From positions 62,001-126,000 of the forward strand of contig JAZKCZ010000001.1 of assembly GCA_040387835.1 (NCBI GenBank): a stretch of 64,000 nt of DNA. The letters run 5' to 3'. Position 1 is the stretch's first letter; every line of letters begins with the position of its first letter. Shown here one piece after another: positions 9,746-19,614 of this stretch. The position numbers were made by a program, and so were the translations under genes. The notes below the pieces were generated by a model. That model did not search any database and was not told the DNA's origin. It was given only the letters and a program-made list of their open reading frames with translations. The stretch comes from Myxococcota bacterium. Its GTDB lineage: Bacteria; Myxococcota; UBA727; JABDBI01.

Positions 9746-10542
9746 AAGAATATGCTCTGTCTTTTTTGAACTCCTTTATCAATCATCTTTTGGAGCCGCT
9801 GTTTGGTTTGAGCAACATAATTAGCGATTTGTTCGTCACTTTCTTTGCCATGCCCAGTGAAATATATTGGTTTACCGATATGGATTCGATATTTAACAGG
9901 CAGCGGCAACGGGATAATTTGGGGAAATATCAGCGGGAATCCTGGTGTGCCAAAAAGCTTTCCCAGCCATTTAAAATTGGCAATCGAAGGCGCCTGCTCT
10001 TCCGCTCCTATGAGGGCAACCGGAAGAATCGGGGTGCCTGTTTCAACGGCTAGCCGCATAAAGCCATGACCAAACTTAGCGAGTTTGTAACGATTCTTAA
10101 ATAGCTTTGATATACCGCCAACACCTTCTGGGAAAACCATGACAGCCTCTTCATTTTGCAGAAGTGTCTTGCAGGCGCTGGGCGTGCCAACGATGGTTCC
10201 ACCACGAGCAAATAGGGTCCCAATAAAAGGCAGCTCGGCGCTCCAGCGCTCTGCCATCCCGCGCAATAGCCTTGGCTTTTTTGGCTCTACCATGAAGGCC
10301 ATTGAGATCATCATGGCGTCAAAAGGTAGCTGACCTGAGTGATTGGCCACCACCAAGACCCGGCCGGTTGGAATGTTGGATGCGCCAACGGTGTGAACGC
10401 GGAAGTATTTTTGATAGAGCCAATGAACGATGGGCATCCAAAGTTTGATGCTTTCGGGATCATAGCCAAAAGGATCAACGCGAAATGAATTCAGGTTTTT
10501 TCGCGACAAAGCTTCAATGCGTTTCTCAAGTTTTGAACTCAT
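9742..10542 (-). CDS. 1-acyl-glycerol-3-phosphate acyltransferase family protein
   Basis: This protein belongs to the PlsC-type membrane acyltransferases that move acyl chains onto glycerophospholipids. With the start chosen at 10542 (MSSKLEKR) it has 266 residues. The longer frame to 10617 would run under the divergent neighbour and lacks better support. The catalytic block reads ANHSGQLPFD, with His68 and Asp75. This is two residues longer than the textbook HX4D motif, a spacing found in one subgroup. FPEGVGGISK gives the glycerol-phosphate-binding motif, preceded by FARGGTIVG. A single hydrophobic stretch lies near residues 34-48. It is divergent from the RAYT-like gene with ~33 bp between starts. 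The precise acyl acceptor cannot be told. Confidence 0.85.
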   Translation of the reverse strand: MSSKLEKRIEALSRKNLNSFRVDPFGYDPESIKLWMPIVHWLYQKYFRVHTVGASNIPTGRVLVVANHSGQLPFDAMMISMAFMVEPKKPRLLRGMAERWSAELPFIGTLFARGGTIVGTPSACKTLLQNEEAVMVFPEGVGGISKLFKNRYKLAKFGHGFMRLAVETGTPILPVALIGAEEQAPSIANFKWLGKLFGTPGFPLIFPQIIPLPLPVKYRIHIGKPIYFTGHGKESDEQIANYVAQTKQRLQKMIDKGVQKRQSIFF

Positions 10543-10575
10543 GCTTTGTATTGCAAGCAGCAAAGGATTTTGTCT

Positions 10576-11460
10576 GTGTCGCGTCTGGCACGAGTAACCC
10601 ATCTGGGGCAGCCCCATTTGGTATTGGCTAGGGCCAATGGCGGCACCAAGCTTTTCTATGAAAATGAAGACTTTGAATCCTATGTAGATAATTTATTTGA
10701 TCTCGCGCGGCAGGAAGTGATTAGGCTCTTTAGCTTTTGCCTTCACACCGATGAGTTGCGCTTGTTAATCACCCCAACCGCGTTTCCTCTGTCACGGATC
10801 ATGCAACGCCTACATGGGAGTCATACCCTTCGCATCAATAGCCGCCAGAATCGGCGAGGCCCACTATTTCAAGGACGCTTTGAATCGCAGGTTGTGGGCG
10901 ATGAGCAGTTGCTCGAAGCGGTGCGCAATATTCACCTCTGGCCTGTTCGAAAAGGGCTGGTGCGCCGGCCGGAGAATTACGCTTGGAGCTCGCATGGTGC
11001 CTATATTAACCCCGAGAGTTCATGGGCAAGATTTTTAAGTAACGAAGCAATTTTTGACGGCTTTTCCGACTCCAGCAATGTGTCAAAGCGCGCTTTTGCG
11101 CGGTATGTCGAATCCGCGGCTTTAGAGCCTGAGGAATTGCTGGAGCAACACCAGCTTGCTGAACTTAAAAATATTGATAAAAAAAAGCTGAGGCGTTTAT
11201 CGCTCAGTGGTTTGGCGAAGCGGGTTAGTTTGTTGCTTAATGTGAATGTATTGATGTTGCCAAATGCGTCCAGGCGTCAAGAATTTGTGATGGCCAGGAG
11301 GCTGTTCGCCACGGTGGCCGTGATGAATAACTCACGAAGTGTGACCGAGGTGGCTGAGTTTTTGAACCGCGATAAAGCTCAGGTGAGCAGGTTGGTATCG
11401 CAAGGCATGGACATGGCAGCGAGGAATGAGCCATTTAAGCTATTATATAATTCAATATGA
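10576..11460 (+). CDS. RAYT-like (REP-associated tyrosine transposase family) protein with C-terminal helix-turn-helix
   Basis: This 294-residue protein resembles the Y1/RAYT transposase family: HLVLARANGG near the N-terminus, SRIMQRLHG, GPLFQGRFESQVV, a RNIHLWPVRKGLV block and WSSHGAYI. In active members a His-hydrophobic-His triad lies in a segment like MPNHVHLLV. The aligned segment here, HTDELRLLITP, lacks both histidines, so single-strand cleavage is unlikely. The last ~90 residues (SRRQEFVMARRLFATVAV, then SVTEVAEFLNRDKAQVSRLV) form a predicted helix-turn-helix like the DnaA C-terminal domain. The GTG start at 10576 follows AAGGA. It shares an ATGA overlap with alr. It may be a domesticated DNA-binding protein. 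Confidence 0.75.
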   Translation: MSRLARVTHLGQPHLVLARANGGTKLFYENEDFESYVDNLFDLARQEVIRLFSFCLHTDELRLLITPTAFPLSRIMQRLHGSHTLRINSRQNRRGPLFQGRFESQVVGDEQLLEAVRNIHLWPVRKGLVRRPENYAWSSHGAYINPESSWARFLSNEAIFDGFSDSSNVSKRAFARYVESAALEPEELLEQHQLAELKNIDKKKLRRLSLSGLAKRVSLLLNVNVLMLPNASRRQEFVMARRLFATVAVMNNSRSVTEVAEFLNRDKAQVSRLVSQGMDMAARNEPFKLLYNSI

Positions 11461-12542
11461 AAGCCCTAATCGATTTAAATGCCCTAGGGCGTAATTTGGC
11501 CCGTATCCGAGAATTATCAGGTGGAGCATCGCTCGTAGCCATGGTGAAAGCGAATGCTTACGGCCACGGCCTAGTTCCAGTGACACGTTTTTTGGAATCT
11601 AAAGGCGTCAGTATTTTTGGTGTGGCTAGGCTCGAAGAGGGCGAAGTCTTAAGGCAAGCTGGTATTAGTAGCCAAATCCTGCTCATGGCTGGCGCAGGTG
11701 CCTTTTTAAATGCCAAACGTCTGTTGAATGCCAATGTCACGCCGGTTGTTTCTTCATTCGAAGAGCTGGAAGCACTCGAGGGCTTAGGTTTAGTTTGGCC
11801 GGTTCATATCGACATCGACACCGGCATGTCGCGTGCCGGCTTTTCGATGGCAGAAATCCCAGCGTTGATTCAATGGTTTAAGTTAAAAAGATTTGCCCAA
11901 ATTGACGGCCTAATAACTCATTTCGCCAATGCTGAGAGTGCCCAGTGTGAGTTTACCGCAAAGCAACTCGCTGAATTTGAACACGCCGTTAAGCAATTTG
12001 AGAGCGCTGGTCTAAAGGCAAAGGTATTACACGTTGCTAAATCCACAGCGATTGTCAATTCTGTCACGCCCAGCTTGACCGGCTATGAGTGCTGGGTAAG
12101 GCCAGGCATCGCGCTCTATGGAGGCTGCGAAGGTTTTGAGCCTGTGATGTCGTGGCAAGCCCCCGTAACGTTAGTTAAGAACTTGGAACCCGGAATGACC
12201 GTCGGCTACAATCAAACCTGGAAAGCCCAGCGCGAAACGAAAGTCGCCTTGCTTAGAGCGGGATACGGCGATGGCTATCCAAGATCTTTATCGAGCCAAG
12301 GGTCCGTGTTGATTGGCGGCAAGAGAGCGCCTGTAATTGGCAGGGTTTCTATGGATGTCATAACAGTGGATGTGACGGATGTTGACTGCCAAGTAGGCGA
12401 CAGGGCAGTCTTGTTGGGTCAAGATGGTTTGGGAAAAATTACGGCGCAGGAGTTAGCGGAGACTTGCGGAACAATTTCCTACGAGATTTTTACCCGCTTG
12501 GCAGAGCGAGTAGAGAGAGAGTATGTTGGCACATCGTCTTGA
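11457..12542 (+). CDS. alr: Alanine racemase
   Basis: Alr interconverts L- and D-alanine, supplying D-Ala for peptidoglycan. The 361-residue product is a fold-type III PLP enzyme. The PLP lysine is Lys31 in MVKANAYGHG, the N-terminal barrel contains DIDTGMSRAGF, and the second catalytic residue is the Tyr near 268 in LRAGYGDGYPR. IGRVSMDVITVDVTD and EIFTRLAERVERE close the C-terminal beta domain. The start ATG overlaps the stop of the RAYT-like gene (ATGA), indicating translational coupling. guaB follows 30 bp downstream on the same strand. Confidence 0.97.
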   Translation: MKALIDLNALGRNLARIRELSGGASLVAMVKANAYGHGLVPVTRFLESKGVSIFGVARLEEGEVLRQAGISSQILLMAGAGAFLNAKRLLNANVTPVVSSFEELEALEGLGLVWPVHIDIDTGMSRAGFSMAEIPALIQWFKLKRFAQIDGLITHFANAESAQCEFTAKQLAEFEHAVKQFESAGLKAKVLHVAKSTAIVNSVTPSLTGYECWVRPGIALYGGCEGFEPVMSWQAPVTLVKNLEPGMTVGYNQTWKAQRETKVALLRAGYGDGYPRSLSSQGSVLIGGKRAPVIGRVSMDVITVDVTDVDCQVGDRAVLLGQDGLGKITAQELAETCGTISYEIFTRLAERVEREYVGTSS

Positions 12543-12548
12543 ATCTAG

Positions 12549-13607
<1,059 letters not shown>

Positions 13608-13609
13608 AA

Positions 13610-14656
13610 TTAGAGCACATCCGGCGTTGTCAGTTCAGGCGCCGGCGATCTCTTCAGGTATTTTTTAATCCCAGCAACGTGACAAGCATAGGTGGGACAG
13701 AATTCATGGGTGCCGTTGCCGCGGCTCACGAAATAGAGGTAGTTGCTCTTGGCCGGCCATAGCACCGCTTTGATGGCGGCTAGACCCGGGGCAGCGATCG
13801 GCCCTGGCGGTAAGCCAGCATGGAGGTAAGTGTTATACTCATGGCGGTGTTTCAAGTCGATTCGCTTGATTTTGCCTTTAGGCCTGTCGACGCCGTAAAC
13901 TACGGTTGGATCGGTCTGGAGTTTCATGCCTTTTTTCAGGCGGTTGTAAAACACGCTGGCGATTAATGGGCGCTCGCTGGCGGCGCCGGTTTCTTTTTCG
14001 ATGAGCGATGCAAATGTCAGCACTTCATTGAGTGTAAATCCTAGTTCGTTTATTCGAGCCTTCATTTCGGGCGTGAATTGCGCCATGAGCTCGTCATGCA
14101 TGTGCCTGAAAATATCCATTGGCAGAGTCCCGGCTTGGAAGATATAGGTTTCGGGAAATAGGTAGCCTTCGATGCCGCCGCGTAAATCATGGGGGATTTT
14201 AAGCTCTTCCAGCAGCAGCGGATTTGCTAGAGCGAGCGCTAAGTTTTCTTTGGATGCAACACCACTTTTCGAGATAATATCGACGATATCTTTTAAGCTT
14301 GCGCCCTCGGGAATGGTAAATCTAAACTCACGCTGTAGGCCTCGCTCCAACATATAAACGATTCGTTCAGGAGTGGTGCCTGGCGGAATTAAATAATCCC
14401 CGCTCATAAGCTTGCGGGAGGTCCGGGTCAGTAAACGAACATAGGTATAAAATAGAAACGGGTTAGAAATCACGCGCGCTTTTTGTAAATCACGCCCGAT
14501 TTGATGCGCGCTCGCGCCTCGCTCGATAATAACTTCTACTTCGGTGAGATTGGGTCCCGGCGTGTATGCCCAATGTATGAGATAGCTGTAGATCCCGAAA
14601 GCCACCAACGAAAGAGCGAATATAAAGGAAAAGCCTACTTTAATGATTCTGCGCAT
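13610..14656 (-). CDS. mltG: Endolytic murein transglycosylase MltG
   Basis: MltG cuts nascent glycan strands and is thought to end peptidoglycan polymerisation. The 348-residue product has one N-terminal membrane anchor (residues ~7-27), a LysM-like region (VEVIIERGASAHQIGRDLQ) and the YceG catalytic domain. That domain includes GYLFPETYIF, LIEKETG (catalytic Glu near 218), SVFYNRLKKGMKLQTDPTV and YNTYLHAGLPPGPIAAPG. The tail adds FVSRGNGTHEFCPTYACH instead of the usual HxFSxTxxEH, a change near the C-terminal end. Its start lies inside the end of ruvX (17-bp overlap). It is the last gene of a five-gene minus-strand operon. Confidence 0.95.
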   Translation of the reverse strand: MRRIIKVGFSFIFALSLVAFGIYSYLIHWAYTPGPNLTEVEVIIERGASAHQIGRDLQKARVISNPFLFYTYVRLLTRTSRKLMSGDYLIPPGTTPERIVYMLERGLQREFRFTIPEGASLKDIVDIISKSGVASKENLALALANPLLLEELKIPHDLRGGIEGYLFPETYIFQAGTLPMDIFRHMHDELMAQFTPEMKARINELGFTLNEVLTFASLIEKETGAASERPLIASVFYNRLKKGMKLQTDPTVVYGVDRPKGKIKRIDLKHRHEYNTYLHAGLPPGPIAAPGLAAIKAVLWPAKSNYLYFVSRGNGTHEFCPTYACHVAGIKKYLKRSPAPELTTPDVL

Positions 14657-15062
14657 GGATAAAAGTCTCTATGAGGATTCTAGCAGATTCCCCATCCAGC
14701 AGTTTAAGTGCGTCCTTTTTTGCACCTAAACGACTAGCGGCTTCTTTGGAGGTGTAGGTTTCTTCAATGAGAAAAACGGAAAGCGTTGGCGGTGTCGCTT
14801 TGCAGAGCGCTTCGTAAAAGCCCCGCGCTCTTTTGGCCATGGGGCCTTCATCGCCCGATTGGGGCAAAACAGGGTAGCCTATTAAGACGGTTTGAATATC
14901 CATCTCATCGCATAACTGGATAAGATATTCGATATCTTTCGCTCTGCTTTGGGGGCTCAAATTCGGTAGCGCTCTGGTGGTGATCCATCGCTCATCGCTA
15001 ACCGCAAGGCCAGTTCTTTTGAAGCCTAAATCGACACCTAAGATGCGGCCTTGTTCTGTCAT
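14640..15062 (-). CDS. ruvX: Putative pre-16S rRNA nuclease / Holliday junction resolvase RuvX (YqgF)
   Basis: YqgF/RuvX is an RNase H-fold nuclease implicated in 16S rRNA 5' maturation. The 140-residue protein shows the family motifs: ILGVDLGFKRTGLAVSD with the first catalytic Asp, VLIGYPVLPQSGDEGPMAKR (a variant of the GLPLNMDG block) and LIEETYTSKEA with the catalytic Glu. The C-terminal DGESARILIETFI matches the usual D-AAxxILQxxL end. It overlaps cdd by four bases upstream and mltG downstream; the mltG-ruvX pairing is common in bacteria. Confidence 0.93.
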   Translation of the reverse strand: MTEQGRILGVDLGFKRTGLAVSDERWITTRALPNLSPQSRAKDIEYLIQLCDEMDIQTVLIGYPVLPQSGDEGPMAKRARGFYEALCKATPPTLSVFLIEETYTSKEAASRLGAKKDALKLLDGESARILIETFIHAQNH

Positions 15063-15454
15063 TTCAACCTAAATTGCATGGGCAACAAATCGCTGAGGTT
15101 GGTTTCTGCGATTTGTCCGTCCGTGCTTGCAATAATAATCGGCAAATTTGGGGCGAACTCAGCCAGGACTTGCCGGCAAGCACCACAGGGAGAGGCAGGC
15201 GGGTTTGTTTGCGTGATTACAGCAATGGCTTTAAAAGCTCGATGCCCCTGTGAAACGGCAGATAGCAAAGCAGATCGCTCTGCGCAGACTGTAAGGCCAA
15301 AGCTGGAGTTTTCCACGTTGCAGCCTTCAAAGATGGTGCCATCTTCGGTTAGTAGCGCCGCGCCGACTTGGAAGTTCGAATAGGGCGCGTAGGCCAGAGA
15401 GCGAGCGTGTTTAGCTCGCTCAATTAAATGCTTTTGGGAATCAATCAAAGACAA
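15059..15454 (-). CDS. cdd: Cytidine deaminase
   Basis: Cdd hydrolyses cytidine and deoxycytidine to the uridines in pyrimidine salvage. The 131-residue product is the small homotetrameric type. CAERSALLSA holds the zinc ligand Cys and the proton-shuttling Glu, PCGACRQVLAEF supplies the two further zinc cysteines, and YAPYSNFQVGAAL and GCNVENSSFGLTVCAE form the substrate pocket. The start overlaps the end of the upstream DRE-TIM synthase gene by 10 bases and the stop overlaps ruvX by four, so it is within a compact operon. Confidence 0.96.
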   Translation of the reverse strand: MSLIDSQKHLIERAKHARSLAYAPYSNFQVGAALLTEDGTIFEGCNVENSSFGLTVCAERSALLSAVSQGHRAFKAIAVITQTNPPASPCGACRQVLAEFAPNLPIIIASTDGQIAETNLSDLLPMQFRLK

Positions 15455-16629
15455 CCTCTAATCTCGGAATCAGTTAAAATATGATTAGAGCTTTTAGCGA
15501 GCTCAAAGATTTTTGCAACTTGAGATTCTGTCGCGTTAATTTTGTTTTGTGAAAGCCAGTAATGAACGTTAGACAAGCCGCTCATAGGGCCGACTTCAAT
15601 AATTTGTTTTTGGCCGAAATGGCGCGCTGGTACCGACGAATAAACCAAGTCTGCCCAGCCTTCTTCGCCTCGTTTTTCGGCTTTTATGACAGCAGCAGCA
15701 TGAACGCCGGTGGCGGTTCTAAAAGCGTCTTTACCAAATACCGGATAGTTATAAGGGATTGGTACGCCGCAAGCTTTGGAGACTAAGTTCACGTAGTTAC
15801 CGAGCGAGCTGACATCGTGCTCATAGACGCCTGCGAGCTTGAGGTTAATGATGATTTGGTCCATTGCGGTGTTGCCGACGCGTTCGCCAACGCCAAGGCC
15901 GGTGCCATGGATTCGGCTGCATCCGGCTTGCGCTGCCACCAGTGAATTGATCAATCCTAGGCCCCGGTCGTTATGACCGTGCCAGTCGAGTGCAATCTGA
16001 TCGCCTGCGAGTTTATGGGCCCAGGTGACTAAATTGACCACGCCTTCTGGGGTCGAATGGCCTACGGTGTCGCATAGGACCAAACGTTTAACGCCCATGT
16101 TAATGGCTTGTTTGAAGAGTACCGACAGTGTCTCAGGGCTTGATCTGGTGGTGTCTTCGGTGACAAACGCGACTTCTAAGTTTTGGCTTATGGCAAACCG
16201 AATGGCTTTTTCTGCCGTTTTCAGCAGCATGTCGATGTCCCAATTTTCAACCGCTTGCCGAATGGGGCTAGTGCCTAGGAAGCAATAAGCGGCGATGGGT
16301 ATCCCTGCGGCATTTTGAATATCGGCGATGGGCTTAATGTCTGCTTCGACGGTCCGTCCGGCGCAGTATATTTTCATGCTGAGCTTTTGCTGCACCACAT
16401 ATTTGGCTAACTCGAGCGCTTTACCGGCCGCTCTCTCACCTGCGCCGGGGAGGCCAATGTCTGCAATGGTGATGCCTAATTTATCCATCATGCTGAGCAG
16501 CTGACAGCTAGCATCCACATCGGGTTCTAAGACTGAGGGAGATTGAAGCCCGTCGCGCAGCGTTTCGTCACAAAGCTCAGGTGCTTTTTTGAGTACTTTC
16601 GGGTTCCAGTCGTGAATAAGTTCTTTCAT
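15445..16629 (-). CDS. DRE-TIM metallolyase: 2-isopropylmalate/homocitrate synthase-like
   Basis: This 394-residue enzyme is in the HMGL-like family, which condenses acetyl-CoA with a 2-oxo acid or cleaves the corresponding product. The family signature is LCDETLRDGLQSP at the start of the barrel (residues ~18-30). The second barrel motif is DWHGHNDRGLGLINSLVAAQAG with the two metal-binding histidines, followed by GTGLGVGERVGNTAMDQ. The LeuA C-terminal allosteric domain is absent; a short helical tail replaces it. No other leucine or lysine synthesis gene is near. Specificity between isopropylmalate, homocitrate, citramalate or HMG-CoA lyase chemistry cannot be settled. The start overlaps the upstream lipoprotein stop by four bases. 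Confidence 0.85.
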   Translation of the reverse strand: MKELIHDWNPKVLKKAPELCDETLRDGLQSPSVLEPDVDASCQLLSMMDKLGITIADIGLPGAGERAAGKALELAKYVVQQKLSMKIYCAGRTVEADIKPIADIQNAAGIPIAAYCFLGTSPIRQAVENWDIDMLLKTAEKAIRFAISQNLEVAFVTEDTTRSSPETLSVLFKQAINMGVKRLVLCDTVGHSTPEGVVNLVTWAHKLAGDQIALDWHGHNDRGLGLINSLVAAQAGCSRIHGTGLGVGERVGNTAMDQIIINLKLAGVYEHDVSSLGNYVNLVSKACGVPIPYNYPVFGKDAFRTATGVHAAAVIKAEKRGEEGWADLVYSSVPARHFGQKQIIEVGPMSGLSNVHYWLSQNKINATESQVAKIFELAKSSNHILTDSEIRGCL

Positions 16630-17003
16630 TGGATGGAGAAGATTCCGGTTTGCTGGCCTGTCGGACCATTGATTTCGTATGTGCCACTTTGATGGTCGGT
16701 GAACTTCAATTTAATTTCAATGGTTTTCTGAGGATGCAGGCCGCCCGTGGACTGCAAAATTAGGCGCTCCGCATTGAAATTATACAGGCCTGCGCTTTCA
16801 AGCGCGCCGCTCGCGTTTTTGGTTTCGAAAGTGTTATGGCTGAAATTTGTGATGAATTGATAACCTTCCATACCTGCAAAAGTTCCAGTGGCCGAAGTTG
16901 CAGTGCCTTTTAAGGTTTTGCCAGCGAGAGAAGTTGAGGCGCCCAGATCGGGTCTTTGACAAGCACTTAATACAAGTATCAGGGCCATGAAAAACAATCT
17001 CAT
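16626..17003 (-). CDS. Small lipoprotein of unknown function
   Basis: A 125-residue protein with a short signal peptide and lipobox LSAC (MRLFFMALILVLSAC), predicting a lipid-anchored envelope protein. An earlier in-frame ATG at 17030 would add nine residues; the chosen start gives a standard signal peptide, but neither has a good ribosome binding site. The mature part has alternating polar/hydrophobic residues and glycine turns (GTATSATGTFAGMEGYQF, HQSGTYEINGPTGQQTGIF) that suggest a small beta-barrel or sandwich. It is the first gene of the operon running to mltG. I do not recognise the family. Confidence 0.65.
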   Translation of the reverse strand: MRLFFMALILVLSACQRPDLGASTSLAGKTLKGTATSATGTFAGMEGYQFITNFSHNTFETKNASGALESAGLYNFNAERLILQSTGGLHPQKTIEIKLKFTDHQSGTYEINGPTGQQTGIFSIQ

Positions 17004-17102
17004 ATCAAGAGGGTTTAAACAAAAATGCAATTGATTGTCAAATTAACATCCGGATGAGTTTTTCGATAGACGACCTGCCTTAGCTCGAGCTATGGTGCGG
17101 CA

Positions 17103-17705
17103 ATGTTTTTATTAGTATTGAGTTTTATTGCTCTTTGGTGTGGCCCGTTGTTGTTAATGTCAACACGCCCAAACCATGCCGCCATGGTTTGGATCGATCG
17201 AATCGTTATCCTTTGTATTTTATTGTTGGTTTTGTTTCACATCATCCCCGAAAGTATTGAGCAAGCGGGCCTAGTGGCCTTTGCTGCGATTTTACTTGGG
17301 GCGCTGTGGCCGGTGATTTATCAACGGGCGTCTAAGTCCAACAATTGCCATTTACAACGTTCGTTGTTGTCGCTGGCTTCTGTAGGCGTGATTACGCATA
17401 CTTTTTTAGATGGCGTTGCTTTGGCAGATGACGCTTATATCGGGATGGCGGTCATATTGCATCGCTTGCCTGAAGGCATGGGGCTTTGGCGCGTTGCGGT
17501 GACTACTTTTAACCGACGCTGGGGATTTATCGCTCTGGCGATTATTATGTTTTCAACGGCCTGCGGCTATTTTTTTGGTACCGCCTGGCTGGCGTTCGCT
17601 TCAGAAGGCTTTGTCGGTTTGTTTGAAGGACTCATGGCGGGGGTTTTGTTGCATGTGGTATTTCATAAAACACACGTGACCCATTCGGAGGATGAACATG
17701 AGTGA
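17103..17705 (+). CDS. ZIP-family-like metal transporter
   Basis: A 200-residue polytopic membrane protein with about seven hydrophobic segments. Three motifs in order match ZIP transporters: HIIPES in an early helix, HTFLDGVAL (HxxxDG, the TM4 metal site) and HRLPEGMG (HxxPEG, TM5). The C-terminus is histidine- and acid-rich (HKTHVTHSEDEHE), as in metal-binding tails. It would move divalent cations such as zinc or iron across the inner membrane; the metal is not determined. It is shorter than typical ZIPs (~260). The stop overlaps the region of the nagZ start, so the pair is likely cotranscribed. Confidence 0.75.
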   Translation: MFLLVLSFIALWCGPLLLMSTRPNHAAMVWIDRIVILCILLLVLFHIIPESIEQAGLVAFAAILLGALWPVIYQRASKSNNCHLQRSLLSLASVGVITHTFLDGVALADDAYIGMAVILHRLPEGMGLWRVAVTTFNRRWGFIALAIIMFSTACGYFFGTAWLAFASEGFVGLFEGLMAGVLLHVVFHKTHVTHSEDEHE

Positions 17706-18663
17706 TTTACCTTTAGGCCGATTATTTATGTTTGGCTTTGACGGGCATACACTGCCTAGGCGTGCCCGAGATCTGCTCGAAAAAGACCAAGCTTTGGGTG
17801 TCACGCTTTTTAAGCGCAATATTGATTCCAAACAGCAAGTTTATGATTTGAATCGCTCGATTCCTGGTTTGATCAGTGTGGATCAAGAGGGTGGTCGGGT
17901 TGCGAGACTGCGAGGTATTTGCACCGACATTCCGCCCATGCGTGAGATTGGCGAAGCGGCTAGGCGAAATCCTGAGCTGCCCTATCAACTGGGCTTTCAG
18001 ATGGGCCGGGAACTTAAAGAATTAGGCTTTCACATTGACTTCGCGCCGATCATGGATGTGGATACGAATCCGAAAAACCCAATTATTGGCGACCGCAGTT
18101 TTAGCCGCGATCCCGATGAAGTTGCTCGCTTCGGTGCCCGCTTTATTGAGGGCATGCAGTCGGCTGGTGTCATTGCGTGCGCAAAGCATTTCCCAGGTCA
18201 CGGGGACACAGACACCGACAGTCATCTCGATTTGCCGGTGATTAATCATGGGATCGACCGGCTTAATTATGTTGAGCTCGTTCCTTTTAGGGCTGCCATT
18301 GAAGCGAGAGTGGCTTCCATTATGACTGCGCATATTCTTGTGAAGGCGATTGATAGCGAGCACCCCGCAACCCTCAGTAAGCCCATTTTGACGGATCTGC
18401 TCCGAAATCAAATGGGATATGAAGGCGTCATCATATCAGATGATTTGGAAATGCATGCCGTTTCTAAGCGCTACTCCATTCGTGAGATGGTGCGGCTGGG
18501 TTTGCTCGCCGGTGTGGACTTGTTTTTGGTCTGTAGCGACATGGATAAAACCAGGGAAGCGATTGATGTCGCTCACGATTTGGTCGATCGAGGCGAAGTG
18601 CCCAGGCAGCGAGCTTTGGAAGCTTTAAATCGCTTAAGCCAGTGGCAGGTGTTTTTAGAATAG
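17698..18663 (+). CDS. nagZ: Beta-N-acetylhexosaminidase (peptidoglycan recycling)
   Basis: NagZ removes N-acetylglucosamine from muropeptides imported to the cytoplasm. The 321-residue glycoside hydrolase family 3 protein has SVDQEGGRVARL, FAPIMDVDTNPKNPIIGDRSF, the signature KHFPGHGDTDTDSH (catalytic His/Asp pair region) and VIISDDLEMHAV with the nucleophile Asp. The start at 17698 is preferred over the ATG at 17692 because GGAGG at 17687-17691 would then sit six bases upstream. There is no signal peptide, which agrees with a cytoplasmic role. It overlaps the preceding transporter by eight bases. Confidence 0.96.
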   Translation: MSDLPLGRLFMFGFDGHTLPRRARDLLEKDQALGVTLFKRNIDSKQQVYDLNRSIPGLISVDQEGGRVARLRGICTDIPPMREIGEAARRNPELPYQLGFQMGRELKELGFHIDFAPIMDVDTNPKNPIIGDRSFSRDPDEVARFGARFIEGMQSAGVIACAKHFPGHGDTDTDSHLDLPVINHGIDRLNYVELVPFRAAIEARVASIMTAHILVKAIDSEHPATLSKPILTDLLRNQMGYEGVIISDDLEMHAVSKRYSIREMVRLGLLAGVDLFLVCSDMDKTREAIDVAHDLVDRGEVPRQRALEALNRLSQWQVFLE

Positions 18664-18675
18664 GAAGGTGAACTG

Positions 18676-19614
18676 ATGACGGCGCAAATGATGGTCTCTC
18701 TGCTTTTGAAGGCTTTAGGGCCGGTTGCTTTTGGGATCGCGCTTGGCTATTTGGCGGGCCGAATGAAGCTCATTTCTGAAGAAGGCGCCCGCAATTTTTC
18801 AGGTTATGTCGTTACTTTTGCCTTGCCTATTTTGCTTTTTGTTAGCGCCTTTAACTTCACGCCAGCTCAACTGGAAGATCCTCCTTATATCTTGGCAATT
18901 GTGTTTTCCTTGGTGGGAATCTTTGTTCTGGGTGGGCTGATCGGCCATTGGGTTTTCAAGCTGCCTGTAGCAGAAACAGGTTTATTTGCCTGCAATAGCG
19001 GCTTTCCCGATATGGCCTTCTTCGGACTACCGGTTTTGTTAGCGGTGGTTGGGGCAGGAGCTCTGTTGCCTGTCATTATAGGTAATTTGGTCACCAGTAT
19101 TGTCATGGTGCCGATCATTGTATTTATGCTCCAGCAAGGCAGTGCCAGGGCATCAGTACTTTCGATGGTGCTAGGTACACTGAAACAGCCAGTCGTATGG
19201 GCTCCTGTGCTGGGTTTGGTTTTGGTATTGGCAGGAATCAAATTACCATTGGCCGCAACGGATTCTTTGCAGCTAATTGGCGGCACTGCGGGCGGGATAG
19301 CATTGTTTACCCTGGGTGTGATTCTTTCCAGATTGCCCTTTCAGTTCAATTTATCCGTGCTGGCTGTGGTTGTTTTAAAAAATATCGTCATGCCATTGGC
19401 AGCGTTGATGCTATGTCGACTGCTCAGTGTTGAGTCTAGTTTGGCCAAAGGGGTTGTGATTATCGCGGCTTGTCCCTCTGGTACTATTGGCGCAATGCTA
19501 TCATCGAAATTTTCAGTTGGTCAGCGAAGCATTCCTGCCGAAATTCTTGCGAGCAACGCTATTGGAATCGTTTCCATGGCGGTTTGGGTCGCCATGGTAT
19601 CTGTCGCTTTTTAA
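18676..19614 (+). CDS. AEC (auxin efflux carrier) family transporter
   Basis: A 312-residue membrane protein with ten predicted transmembrane segments in the two-times-five arrangement of the AEC/bile-acid transporter superfamily. Recognisable blocks are PVAFGIALGYLAGR, NFSGYVVTFALPILLF, AETGLFACNSGFPDMAFFGLPVLLA and the late ACPSGTIGAMLSSKF. Bacterial members export or take up organic acids such as malate or malonate; the substrate here is unknown. AAGGTG upstream of the ATG gives a usable ribosome binding site 12 bp after nagZ. It ends four bases inside the converging dioxygenase-like gene. Confidence 0.88.
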   Translation: MTAQMMVSLLLKALGPVAFGIALGYLAGRMKLISEEGARNFSGYVVTFALPILLFVSAFNFTPAQLEDPPYILAIVFSLVGIFVLGGLIGHWVFKLPVAETGLFACNSGFPDMAFFGLPVLLAVVGAGALLPVIIGNLVTSIVMVPIIVFMLQQGSARASVLSMVLGTLKQPVVWAPVLGLVLVLAGIKLPLAATDSLQLIGGTAGGIALFTLGVILSRLPFQFNLSVLAVVVLKNIVMPLAALMLCRLLSVESSLAKGVVIIAACPSGTIGAMLSSKFSVGQRSIPAEILASNAIGIVSMAVWVAMVSVAF

